This document shows, piece after piece, positions 26,867 through 34,072 of a stretch of DNA of 64,000 bases. Within the stretch, counting starts at the first letter, position 1. The number at the start of each line of letters is the position of its first letter. Below the pieces are notes generated by a model, which searched no databases, had not been told where the DNA came from, and was given only the letters and a program-made list of their open reading frames with translations. The stretch spans positions 1 through 64,000 of the forward strand of contig NZ_PYFX01000004.1 of NCBI RefSeq assembly GCF_003020115.1. Direction: 5' to 3'. Made by a program: the position numbers and the translations under genes. The stretch is from Bradyrhizobium sp. MOS002 (GTDB lineage: Bacteria; Pseudomonadota; Alphaproteobacteria; Rhizobiales; Xanthobacteraceae).

Positions 26867-27612
26867 CTGTCGCGATGCTCGAGCCGGGCGGCGAGCGCAT
26901 CGACAAGGCCAAGGGTGGGTTTGGCGGCGGGGCGGCGGTACGTGCCCGCGGTCGCCTTGCGCAGACGCAGCGCGACAAGCGCCTCGGCCTGCTTCACGGC
27001 GGCAACGACTTGATCGACGACGGGGACGGGGATCCGGTCGGCGACACGTTCGGCGAGGCCCGAAAGCGGCGCGCCCGCAAAGATCAGGACGTCGGCCTCG
27101 TCCTCGACGATCGCGCGCTGGGCGAGTTCGACGAGCACATCCTCTTTCTCGGTGCCGACCTCGGAGATCGCCTGGAACGGCGTGTCGAGCATGCGGATGC
27201 CGGCGCAGCGCTCCCGCAAGCCATGGTCGCGGACGCACTCCTCGTACCAAGGCCCGAGCGCTTGCGCAAAGGTGACGATGGCAAAGCGGCGTCCGGCCAT
27301 GCAGGCCGTCAGCATCGCCGCCTCCGCCATGCCGACGACGGGAATGTCAAAGGTTTCGCGCGCGGCGAACAGGCCGGGGTCGCCGAAGGCGGCGATGATG
27401 GCGGCATCTACGGTCTTGTGCTGCTCGGCCAGCATCTCCAGCGCGATAGCGCCGCCGATCTGCGCTTCGGTGCGCGTCGATATATAGGGCACTCCGCGGG
27501 TCGCGGTGCAGGGAATGATCTCGGTGCCGGGGGAGGCTACGCGCTGCCCAACACCCTTCATCAGGTCGGTGACCGTGGTGCTGGTGTTGGGGTTGAGCAG
27601 CAGTAGCTTCAT
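26863..27612 (-). CDS. Asp/Glu/hydantoin racemase-family protein lacking both catalytic cysteines
   Basis: The 249-residue product has the fold signatures of hydantoin/allantoin racemases: MKLLLLNPNTSTTVTDLM at the start, FGDPGL near residue 77, and VPVVDQVVAAVKQAEALV near 195. Characterised members use two cysteines, in ACFxDPGL and in GCAGM-type motifs. Here these positions read IIAAFGDPGL (A75) and LIFAGAPLSGL (A179), so neither cysteine is present. Classical two-base racemisation is therefore unlikely. It follows the GntR gene by 2 nt on the same strand and is near a hydantoinase, so a role with cyclic ureides is suggested but the reaction is unknown. Confidence 0.8.
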   Translation of the reverse strand: MKLLLLNPNTSTTVTDLMKGVGQRVASPGTEIIPCTATRGVPYISTRTEAQIGGAIALEMLAEQHKTVDAAIIAAFGDPGLFAARETFDIPVVGMAEAAMLTACMAGRRFAIVTFAQALGPWYEECVRDHGLRERCAGIRMLDTPFQAISEVGTEKEDVLVELAQRAIVEDEADVLIFAGAPLSGLAERVADRIPVPVVDQVVAAVKQAEALVALRLRKATAGTYRRPAAKPTLGLVDALAARLEHRDS

Positions 27613-27614
27613 GG

Positions 27615-28325
27615 TCAGGCGGCCGTCTGCTTGGGCTGGGATGTCGCGAGAACTTCGAGCAACGCCGTGCCGGTGCGCGCGACATGCGCACCGAGCAGGC
27701 GGCCAGCGGCCTCGCTGTCGCGCGCCTCGAGCGTGGCCAGAATATCGGCATGCTCCTCGACCGAATTGCTCCAGCGGCGGTCGGCGCCGAGCGCGAGGTA
27801 GCGCGCACGTTCGGCGCGGGAGATCAGCGTCTCGTGCGCCTCCCGCAGCGGCGTGTTGCGGGCCATACGGACGATGGTGTTATGGATCTCGCCGTTGATG
27901 GCAAAATACTCGTCGAGCTTGCCATTGCGATGATGACCTTCCATGCGGGTCTGAAGCGTGCGCAGGCGGGCCAAGTCGCGCTCGGTCGCGCGCTCAGCCG
28001 CAAGCTCGGCGGCCAGCCGCTCGATGCCGGCCAAGGCCTCGAACAATTCGGAGATGCCGTCGACCTCGAGGCCCGCGATGCGCGGGCTGCGGTTGGGACG
28101 GAGCTCGATCAACCCTTCCGCCGCGAGCACTTTCATCGCCTCGCGCAGCGGCGTGCGCGACACGCCGAGCTCCTTAGACAGCCTGGTCTCCTGGGTCTGC
28201 GATCCCGGCGGCAGCTCGCCGCGAATGATCATCGTCCGCATCCGCGCAGCCGCGCGCACGTGCAGGCCCATCCGCTTGAGTTTGGGCGACTTTCGTCCCT
28301 TAGGCGTTTCCGATTTTGGCTGCAC
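27615..28325 (-). CDS. GntR-family regulator, FCD (FadR) subfamily
   Basis: I chose GTG 28325 because GTGAGG lies about 5 nt upstream; GTG 28343 and ATG 28394 are in-frame alternatives. From 28325 the product has 236 residues, typical for the FCD group. The N-terminal winged helix includes QETRLSKELGVSRTPLREAM and EGLIELRPNRSPRI. The C-terminal all-helical FCD domain has the metal-binding Asp/His pattern in EIHNTIVRMARN and VEEHADILATLEARDSEAAG. It is divergent from the NMT1-type importer operon and is the likely repressor of the hydantoin-related genes. Confidence 0.9.
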   Translation of the reverse strand: MQPKSETPKGRKSPKLKRMGLHVRAAARMRTMIIRGELPPGSQTQETRLSKELGVSRTPLREAMKVLAAEGLIELRPNRSPRIAGLEVDGISELFEALAGIERLAAELAAERATERDLARLRTLQTRMEGHHRNGKLDEYFAINGEIHNTIVRMARNTPLREAHETLISRAERARYLALGADRRWSNSVEEHADILATLEARDSEAAGRLLGAHVARTGTALLEVLATSQPKQTAA

Positions 28326-28424
28326 GCATGCCTCACTTCTCACGTTGATCTTAGCTGTTTCCAGCCCATTGGCTTGCCCAAAATACCGACGCATGTAGCT
28401 GAAAACAATGGCATAGCGCGCAAA

Positions 28425-28440
28425 TTGTATGCAGCATGCA
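28425..28440. promoter_or_regulatory. Candidate GntR operator, TTGTATGC motif
   Basis: TTGTATGCAGCATGCA lies in the divergent region between the GntR gene and the importer genes. It contains TTGTAT, a half-site common in FadR-type operators, and the palindrome TGCAGCATGCA-like core. The same TTGTAT element recurs around the other FCD regulator at 59055. Assignment is by pattern only. Confidence 0.35.
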
Positions 28441-28527
28441 GAAATCGGATTGCACTGCGGCGAAGGCCGGCGGATGATCCCCGGACGACGCGCGAGATCT
28501 CGCGCGCTTTCCGAAACGGAGTTGGCG

Positions 28528-29532
28528 ATGCGAACGAGTTTGCGACTGGGCCTCGTGGTGATGGCGGCGATGTTCGGCGGAGGCGATCTGGCCATTGCGC
28601 AGGCCGCAAAGATCAAGCTCGGTTACGCCAAATGCGCGCACTGCCTGCCGATGTCGCTGATTTCAGGCATGGCGAAGGGCGCCGAGGTCGAGGCCACCGG
28701 CTTCAACTCCGGCAATGACGTGCTCACCGCGCTGATATCGAAGAGCATCGACGTCGCGCAGGTCACCTACCTCCACTACATCACTGCGCTCGACAAGGGC
28801 TTTGACGTCGTCGCCGTGTCCGGCCAGATCAACGGCGGCTCGGAATGCCTCTCGTCCACGAAGCTGAACCTTCCGCCTGATGACTGGACTGCGTTCAAGG
28901 CGATGGTCGCCAAGGGGAAGAGCGACGGACAGCCGCTCAAGGTCGCTGCCTCCCGCGGCAACGCGCAGGACATCCATATGCGCGGCGCTTTCCTCAAGCA
29001 GGGCGTCGATCCGAACAAGGACATCCAGTTCATCAACATTCCCAATCCATCCGACCATCTCGCGGCGCTCCAGCGCGGCGAGGTCGACATGATCTGCTCG
29101 GTCGAGCCGTTCGCCTCGCAGATCCGGCTTGCCGGCGCCGGCAAGCACTTCGTGCTGCCCTACGACCAGGCCGCCGGAAATCTCACGAACCTGATCGTGA
29201 CCCGTTCCGATGTGATCGCGAGCCAGCGCGCCGGGGTGCAGGGCGTCGTCACGGCCGTGGTCGAGCTCGACAACAAGCTGATCGCCGACAAGGCGCCATG
29301 GATCGAGGTCATCAACAAGCTCACCGGCCTCGACAAGAATGTGGCGACCGAGGCGCTGAAAAATGCCTCGCCGGATCCCGCCATCCACCGCTCGCAGACG
29401 CTCGCGATCGCTGCGATGATGCGCGACCTCAAATACATCCAGAAGGACGTCTCCGCCGAGGCGGAGAAGAACATGGACTATTCGTTCCTCGAGCAGGCCA
29501 CGGGAAAATCGAAGAATGACCTCGGTTATTGA
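28528..29532 (+). CDS. ABC solute-binding protein, NMT1/SsuA-like
   Basis: The start at 28528 has GGAG 7-8 nt upstream. The 334-residue product has a signal peptide (about 1-25, ending AIAQA). The NMT1-type periplasmic domain includes LGYAKCAHCLPMSLISGMAKG, IDVAQVTYLHYITALDKGF and GEVDMICSVEPFASQI. A CxxC pair at the start of the mature domain is unusual for the family. It is first in an operon with permease and ATPase, a nitrate/taurine-type importer, followed by an arylmalonate-decarboxylase-like protein and a hydantoinase. Confidence 0.88.
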   Translation: MRTSLRLGLVVMAAMFGGGDLAIAQAAKIKLGYAKCAHCLPMSLISGMAKGAEVEATGFNSGNDVLTALISKSIDVAQVTYLHYITALDKGFDVVAVSGQINGGSECLSSTKLNLPPDDWTAFKAMVAKGKSDGQPLKVAASRGNAQDIHMRGAFLKQGVDPNKDIQFINIPNPSDHLAALQRGEVDMICSVEPFASQIRLAGAGKHFVLPYDQAAGNLTNLIVTRSDVIASQRAGVQGVVTAVVELDNKLIADKAPWIEVINKLTGLDKNVATEALKNASPDPAIHRSQTLAIAAMMRDLKYIQKDVSAEAEKNMDYSFLEQATGKSKNDLGY

Positions 29533-30367
29533 TGCTGCTCCAGCCAAGCCGGCGTTCCGGCTGACGCGGGCATTGCAGGGGCTCGAACGCGTCGTCGTCC
29601 CCGCGTTGCTGATCGCAGGCTGGGAAGTGTTTGCCCGCAGCGGTGTTCTGCCGCCGGCGCTGCTGCCGGCGCCGAGCGCGGTGCTGCATGCGCTCGGCGA
29701 CTGGGTGTTCGGCTTCGACGAGACCACGCAGACCTATTCCGGGCATTGGCTGCGCGACGCGCTCGCCAGCGCGCTTCGCGTATTCGGCGGCTTTGCGCTG
29801 GCGAGCCTGCTCGGCATCCTTGCTGGCGTCGCCATCGGCTGGTCGCGCCTGTTCGAGAAAACGCTGGAGCCGACGCTCCAGATGCTGCGTCCGATTCCGC
29901 CGGTGTCCTGGATTCCGCTCGCGATCATCTGGTTCGGCATTGCCGACAAGCCGGCGATCTTTCTCGTCTTCCTCGGCGCGTTCTTTCCCGTGCTGATGAA
30001 CAGCATTCACGGCGTGAAGACGGTGGACCACAATCTCGTGCGTGCCGGCGCGATGATGGGCGCGAGCCAGCGGCAGATGCTGACCGATATCGTGCTGCCC
30101 GCGGCATTGCCGTCGATTTTTGCGGGCCTGCGCATTGCGGTCGGATCGGCCTGGATGCTGACGGTCACGGCCGAGATGGTCGCGGTGAAGAGCGGCCTCG
30201 GTTACGTACTGTGGGATTCTTATTACTTCCTGCGCTACGACATCGTGCTCGCGGCGATGATCTCGATCGGGCTGCTCGGCTATCTCTCCGATCTCGGTCT
30301 CAAGGCGATCATGGCGCACACGCTGCGCTGGCAGCAGTCAACCACAGTGCAGGGCAGGGCCGGGTGA
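29516..30367 (+). CDS. ABC permease, SsuC/TauC-like
   Basis: This 283-residue inner-membrane protein overlaps the binding-protein gene by 17 nt. It has about six membrane segments and the EAA loop AGAMMGASQRQMLTDIVLPAA. The motif PIPPVSWIPLAIIWFG is typical of the taurine/nitrate/aliphatic sulfonate group. Its stop shares bases with the ATPase start. Confidence 0.92.
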   Translation: MTSVIDAAPAKPAFRLTRALQGLERVVVPALLIAGWEVFARSGVLPPALLPAPSAVLHALGDWVFGFDETTQTYSGHWLRDALASALRVFGGFALASLLGILAGVAIGWSRLFEKTLEPTLQMLRPIPPVSWIPLAIIWFGIADKPAIFLVFLGAFFPVLMNSIHGVKTVDHNLVRAGAMMGASQRQMLTDIVLPAALPSIFAGLRIAVGSAWMLTVTAEMVAVKSGLGYVLWDSYYFLRYDIVLAAMISIGLLGYLSDLGLKAIMAHTLRWQQSTTVQGRAG

Positions 30368-31143
30368 TGGCAGCGATCGAACTTCGCAACATCGTCAAGG
30401 TGTTTTCCGACAAGCGGCGCGGTCGCGACCTCTTGACCCTCGACAACATCAATCTCGACATCGAGGCCAATGATTTCGTCTGCCTACTCGGCCCGTCTGG
30501 CTGCGGCAAGTCGACCCTCCTCAACATCATCGCCGGCTTCGAGCAGGCGACCTCCGGGCGTACGCTAGTCGGCGGCAAGCAGGTGGAGCGGCCGGGCTCC
30601 GACCGCGGCGTGGTGTTCCAGCAGCCAACCCTGATGCCGTGGCTGACGGCGATCGACAACATCGCCTTTCATCTCAAGCTCAAGGGAGTCGGCAAGGCCG
30701 AGCGCTACGATCGCGCCATGGAGTTCATCGATCTCGTCGGCCTGCGCGGCTTCGAGCATCATCATCCCTCGGAGATGTCCGGCGGCATGAACCAGCGGGT
30801 CGGGATTGCCCGCGCGCTGCTGATGAATCCCAGCGTCATCCTGATGGACGAGCCGTTCGCCGCGTTGGACGCCCAGACCAAGCTCGAAATGCAGGAGGAG
30901 CTGGTCGCGATCTGGCAGAAGCGACGCTGCACCATCGTGTTCGTCACCCACAGTGTCGACGAGGCGCTGGTGCTCGGCAACAAGATCGTGGTGATGACAA
31001 AGCGGCCAGGCCGGATCCGCGAAGCCGTCAATTTCGACCTGCCACGCCCGCGGGACATCACCAGCCCGGAATTCAACGATGCCAAGCGCCACATCCTGGC
31101 CCTGATCCGGGAGGAGTCGACGCGCCTTGCGCAGGCGTCGTAG
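30367..31143 (+). CDS. ABC ATPase, SsuB/TauB-like
   Basis: The start is ATG 30367, overlapping the permease stop (TGATG). The 258-residue product has Walker A (GPSGCGKSTL), signature (MSGGMNQRVGIARAL), Walker B (SVILMDEPFAALD) and switch His (VTHSVDEAL). No TOBE domain is present, as normal in this group. It energises the importer formed with the two preceding genes. Confidence 0.93.
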   Translation: MAAIELRNIVKVFSDKRRGRDLLTLDNINLDIEANDFVCLLGPSGCGKSTLLNIIAGFEQATSGRTLVGGKQVERPGSDRGVVFQQPTLMPWLTAIDNIAFHLKLKGVGKAERYDRAMEFIDLVGLRGFEHHHPSEMSGGMNQRVGIARALLMNPSVILMDEPFAALDAQTKLEMQEELVAIWQKRRCTIVFVTHSVDEALVLGNKIVVMTKRPGRIREAVNFDLPRPRDITSPEFNDAKRHILALIREESTRLAQAS

Positions 31144-31152
31144 AGTAGGACC

Positions 31153-31884
31153 ATGCGCAAACGCCTCGGCATGATCACGCCATCCTCCAATTCGGTGCTC
31201 GAGCCCGTCACCAGCGCCATGCTGCATGGCGTTGCTGATGTCACCGCGCACTTCTCACGCTTCCGAGTCACCGAGATTGCACTCGACGCCGCCGCGCTGA
31301 ACCAGTTCGACGCCTCGGTGATGCTGCCGGCGGCGGACCTTCTGGCCGACGCGAAGGTCGATGCCATCGCCTGGAACGGCACGTCCGCAAGCTGGCTCGG
31401 CGTCGGCCGCGACAGGAGCCTTTGCGAGGCGATCACGGTACGTACGAGCGTGCCCGCGACGACGTCGACGCTCGCCTGCATCGATGCCGCCCGTGCGCTC
31501 GGCGCCAACCGCGTCGGTCTCGTCTCGCCCTATACCGACGACGTGCAGCGGCGCATCGGTGATGTCTGGGCTGAGGAGGGGATCGCCCCGCACACGGAGC
31601 GGCACCTCGGACTGCGTGACAATTTCTCCTTCGGCGAGGTTGCGCCCGCGACGATCGCCGACATGATCCGCGCGGTGGCGGCTGACGGAGCCGATGCTGT
31701 CGTCATCCTCTGCACCAATCTCGACGGCGCCGCGCTGGCGGCCTCGCTCGAACGGGAATTGAATGTCGCGGTGCTCGATTCGGTCTCGGTCACGCTGTGG
31801 CGGACGCTGGGGCTCGCCGGCGGCGACATCGGGGCTCTTGCCGATTGGGGCCGGATCTTCCAGACATCGACGGTCATCAAGTGA
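31153..31884 (+). CDS. Arylmalonate decarboxylase/maleate isomerase-family protein, single-cysteine type
   Basis: This 243-residue member of the Asp/Glu racemase superfamily has AWNGTSASW where maleate isomerases and racemases have their first cysteine, so that position is G76. The second cysteine is present as C187 (VVILCTNLDG). Gly at the first and Cys at the second position, with T77, S78 and Y127 (SPYTDD), is the pattern of arylmalonate decarboxylase (G74, C188 and the dioxyanion-hole Thr/Ser/Tyr), as I remember that enzyme. A cofactor-free decarboxylase or related activity is therefore more likely than racemisation. It lies 9 nt after the ATPase gene and overlaps the hydantoinase start. 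Confidence 0.8.
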   Translation: MRKRLGMITPSSNSVLEPVTSAMLHGVADVTAHFSRFRVTEIALDAAALNQFDASVMLPAADLLADAKVDAIAWNGTSASWLGVGRDRSLCEAITVRTSVPATTSTLACIDAARALGANRVGLVSPYTDDVQRRIGDVWAEEGIAPHTERHLGLRDNFSFGEVAPATIADMIRAVAADGADAVVILCTNLDGAALAASLERELNVAVLDSVSVTLWRTLGLAGGDIGALADWGRIFQTSTVIK

Positions 31885-33305
31885 TGGAGACTCCTGTGAC
31901 GCAGCTCGATCTCGCCATTCGCGGCGGCACCATCGTGACGGCCAGCGACGAGTTTCGCGCCGATATCGGCATTCGCGACGGCCGCATCGTCAGCATTGCC
32001 GATCATCTCGAGGGCGCAGCGCGCGAGATCGACGCAACGGGTCTGCTGGCGCTGCCGGGCGGGATCGACAGCCATGTCCACATCTCGCAACCGTCCGGCC
32101 CCGACGTGGTGATGGCCGATGACTTCGCCTCGGCGACCAGTTCGGCGGCTGCCGGCGGCAACACCATGATCCTCCCGTTCGCGCTTCAGGAGAAAGGCAC
32201 GTCGCTGCGGGCCTGTGTCGAGAACTACCGCAAGCTCGCCGAGGGCGAATGCTACATCGACACCGCCTTCCACCTGATCATTTCCGATCCCACTGCGGTC
32301 GTGCTGGGGCAGGAGCTGCCGGCGCTGGTCAAGGACGGCTATACCTCGTTCAAGGTGTTTATGACCTATGACGACCTCGTGCTGAGCGACAGGCAACTGC
32401 TCGAGGTGTTCGAGGTCGCGCGCCGCGAGGAAGCGCTGGTGATGGTCCATTGCGAGGGTTACGACGCCATCCGGTTTCTTACCTCAAAACTCGAACGAGA
32501 GGGACATATCGCCCCGTATTTCCATGGCGTGTCCCGGCCGCAGGCCGTCGAGCGCGAGGCGGCGCATCGCGCTATCAGCCATGCCGAAATCGTCGGTGTC
32601 CCCATCATGATCGTCCACGTCTCCGGCCGTGAGGCGATGGAGCAGGTGCGCTGGGCCCAGCAGCGCGGGTTGCCCGTGCATGCCGAGACTTGCCCGCAAT
32701 ACATCACGCTAACGGCCGACGACATGAAGGGCCTGAACATGGACATGTCAGGCGCGAAATACGTCTGTTCGCCGCCGCCGCGTGACACGGAAAGCCAGCA
32801 GGCGATCTGGGAAGGCATCACCACGGGTGTGTTCCAGACCTTCTCGTCCGATCACTGCCCGTTTCGCTACGACGACCCCAAGGGCAAGCTGACGCCGAAC
32901 GGCCGCACCTCGTTCCGCTGGGTGCCGAACGGCATTCCGGGTGTCGAGACCCGGCTGCCGATCCTGTTCTCCGAAGGCGTATCGAAGGGACGAATCAGCT
33001 TGCAAAAATTCGTCGAGCTGACCGCGACTAACCATGCACGCATCTACGGCCTCTATCCGCGCAAGGGCTCGATCGGCGTGGGCTTCGACGCGGATATCGT
33101 GCTGTGGGACCCCAAATTGAAGAAACCTATTCGGCAGGCCGACCTGCATCACGGCTCCGACTACACGCCATGGGAAGGGTTCGACGTCACGGGATGGCCG
33201 GTAACGACGATCGCCCGTGGGCGGGTGGTGTACGAACACGGCAGGATCGTCGGTGACAAAGGCGCAGGCGACGTTCTCAGCCGAGGCCGGTCGAGCCTGA
33301 TCTGA
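31884..33305 (+). CDS. D-hydantoinase/dihydropyrimidinase-type amidohydrolase
   Basis: The start at 31884 overlaps the preceding stop by one base; GTG 31896 is an alternative. The 473-residue enzyme keeps all expected metal-site residues: HVH in GGIDSHVHISQP, the carboxylated Lys in TSFKVFMTYDD, His in LVMVHCEGYDAI, His in IMIVHVSGREAM and Asp in SSDHCPFRYDD. It opens cyclic ureides such as hydantoins or dihydropyrimidines to N-carbamoyl acids in the cytoplasm. Upstream genes supply an importer. A carbamoylase that could finish the job sits 29 kb away at 62671, not in this operon. Confidence 0.92.
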   Translation: METPVTQLDLAIRGGTIVTASDEFRADIGIRDGRIVSIADHLEGAAREIDATGLLALPGGIDSHVHISQPSGPDVVMADDFASATSSAAAGGNTMILPFALQEKGTSLRACVENYRKLAEGECYIDTAFHLIISDPTAVVLGQELPALVKDGYTSFKVFMTYDDLVLSDRQLLEVFEVARREEALVMVHCEGYDAIRFLTSKLEREGHIAPYFHGVSRPQAVEREAAHRAISHAEIVGVPIMIVHVSGREAMEQVRWAQQRGLPVHAETCPQYITLTADDMKGLNMDMSGAKYVCSPPPRDTESQQAIWEGITTGVFQTFSSDHCPFRYDDPKGKLTPNGRTSFRWVPNGIPGVETRLPILFSEGVSKGRISLQKFVELTATNHARIYGLYPRKGSIGVGFDADIVLWDPKLKKPIRQADLHHGSDYTPWEGFDVTGWPVTTIARGRVVYEHGRIVGDKGAGDVLSRGRSSLI

Positions 33306-33430
33306 TTGGGCTCAACTCGTTGCTGCTCAGCTATGCGGCCCGTGCCCGCGGGCGATGGCCATCTCAAATCCACAGATCATGCTAGTCATATGTTCGTATC
33401 CAGCCTTGGCATTCGGCAAAACGAATCTGG

Positions 33431-34063
33431 TCAATTCGGACAAGGTTGCCCGGCCGCCCCCCATAAGGCGACGTCCTTGACGTGATCCTCGAAGCTGCCT
33501 GGTGGCGTCGTCCGGCCCGCGCCGGGCGCCCAGCCGCGCGGAATGAAGCCGTTCAGCGAAGCGTCGTGGCGCAGATGTTCGACCAGTCCGGCTGCATCGC
33601 GGCCGCCGTTGCGCTTGGGATCCTTCAGTTGCGCGCAGATCTCGGCGCCGCTCTTTCCGAACCAGATGAAGGCAACGGGAGCGAGTTGCCAGTCGATGCC
33701 GGCGCGGGGTGGAGCAGGAGCTGGCTCGTTCGCTTGCGTCGAGGTCATGTGACAGGTCGAGCAAGGGATCGCCTCCTCGCCCTTGCGGCTTTCTCCGCCG
33801 TGGATGTTCATGCCATGGACGTGCGGCTTGGTTTCGCCTGCCGGCGTCCAGATCGGAATCGCCTTGGCGTCGACGTGGCAATTCGCACAGCGCGGATGTG
33901 TCACCACCGCCTCAATGCGAGTCCACGCTTTCAAACCCTCGGTGCGGCTAACGCTACCCGGCCGCAGCACATCTTTGGCAGTCTCGTCCTTCGCCGCGAC
34001 AATGCCTGTGAGGGCCGCGACGGATGAAGCGGCAATGACGAGCGCAATCAGGGATATTTTCAT
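33431..34063 (-). CDS. Periplasmic c-type cytochrome, two CxxCH sites
   Basis: The 210-residue product has a signal peptide (about 1-24) and two haem c motifs, CANCH (near residue 60) and CSTCH (near 100). The rest lacks further cysteine pairs in CxxCH form. It lies 9 nt downstream of the molybdoenzyme large-subunit gene on the same strand. It is probably the electron acceptor for that periplasmic dehydrogenase, passing electrons to the respiratory chain. Confidence 0.85.
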   Translation of the reverse strand: MKISLIALVIAASSVAALTGIVAAKDETAKDVLRPGSVSRTEGLKAWTRIEAVVTHPRCANCHVDAKAIPIWTPAGETKPHVHGMNIHGGESRKGEEAIPCSTCHMTSTQANEPAPAPPRAGIDWQLAPVAFIWFGKSGAEICAQLKDPKRNGGRDAAGLVEHLRHDASLNGFIPRGWAPGAGRTTPPGSFEDHVKDVALWGAAGQPCPN

Positions 34064-34072
34064 GGCTCTGCC

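Noticed and set aside
28429..28527. N-terminal extension of the solute-binding protein to codon 28429
   Set aside because: It would place 33 charged residues before a normal signal peptide. ATG 28528 with an upstream GGAG is a better start.
33344..33353. GCCCGCGGGC palindrome between convergent hydantoinase and cytochrome genes as terminator
   Set aside because: A 10-bp self-complementary GC word with no loop or T-run is expected by chance in this GC-rich DNA.
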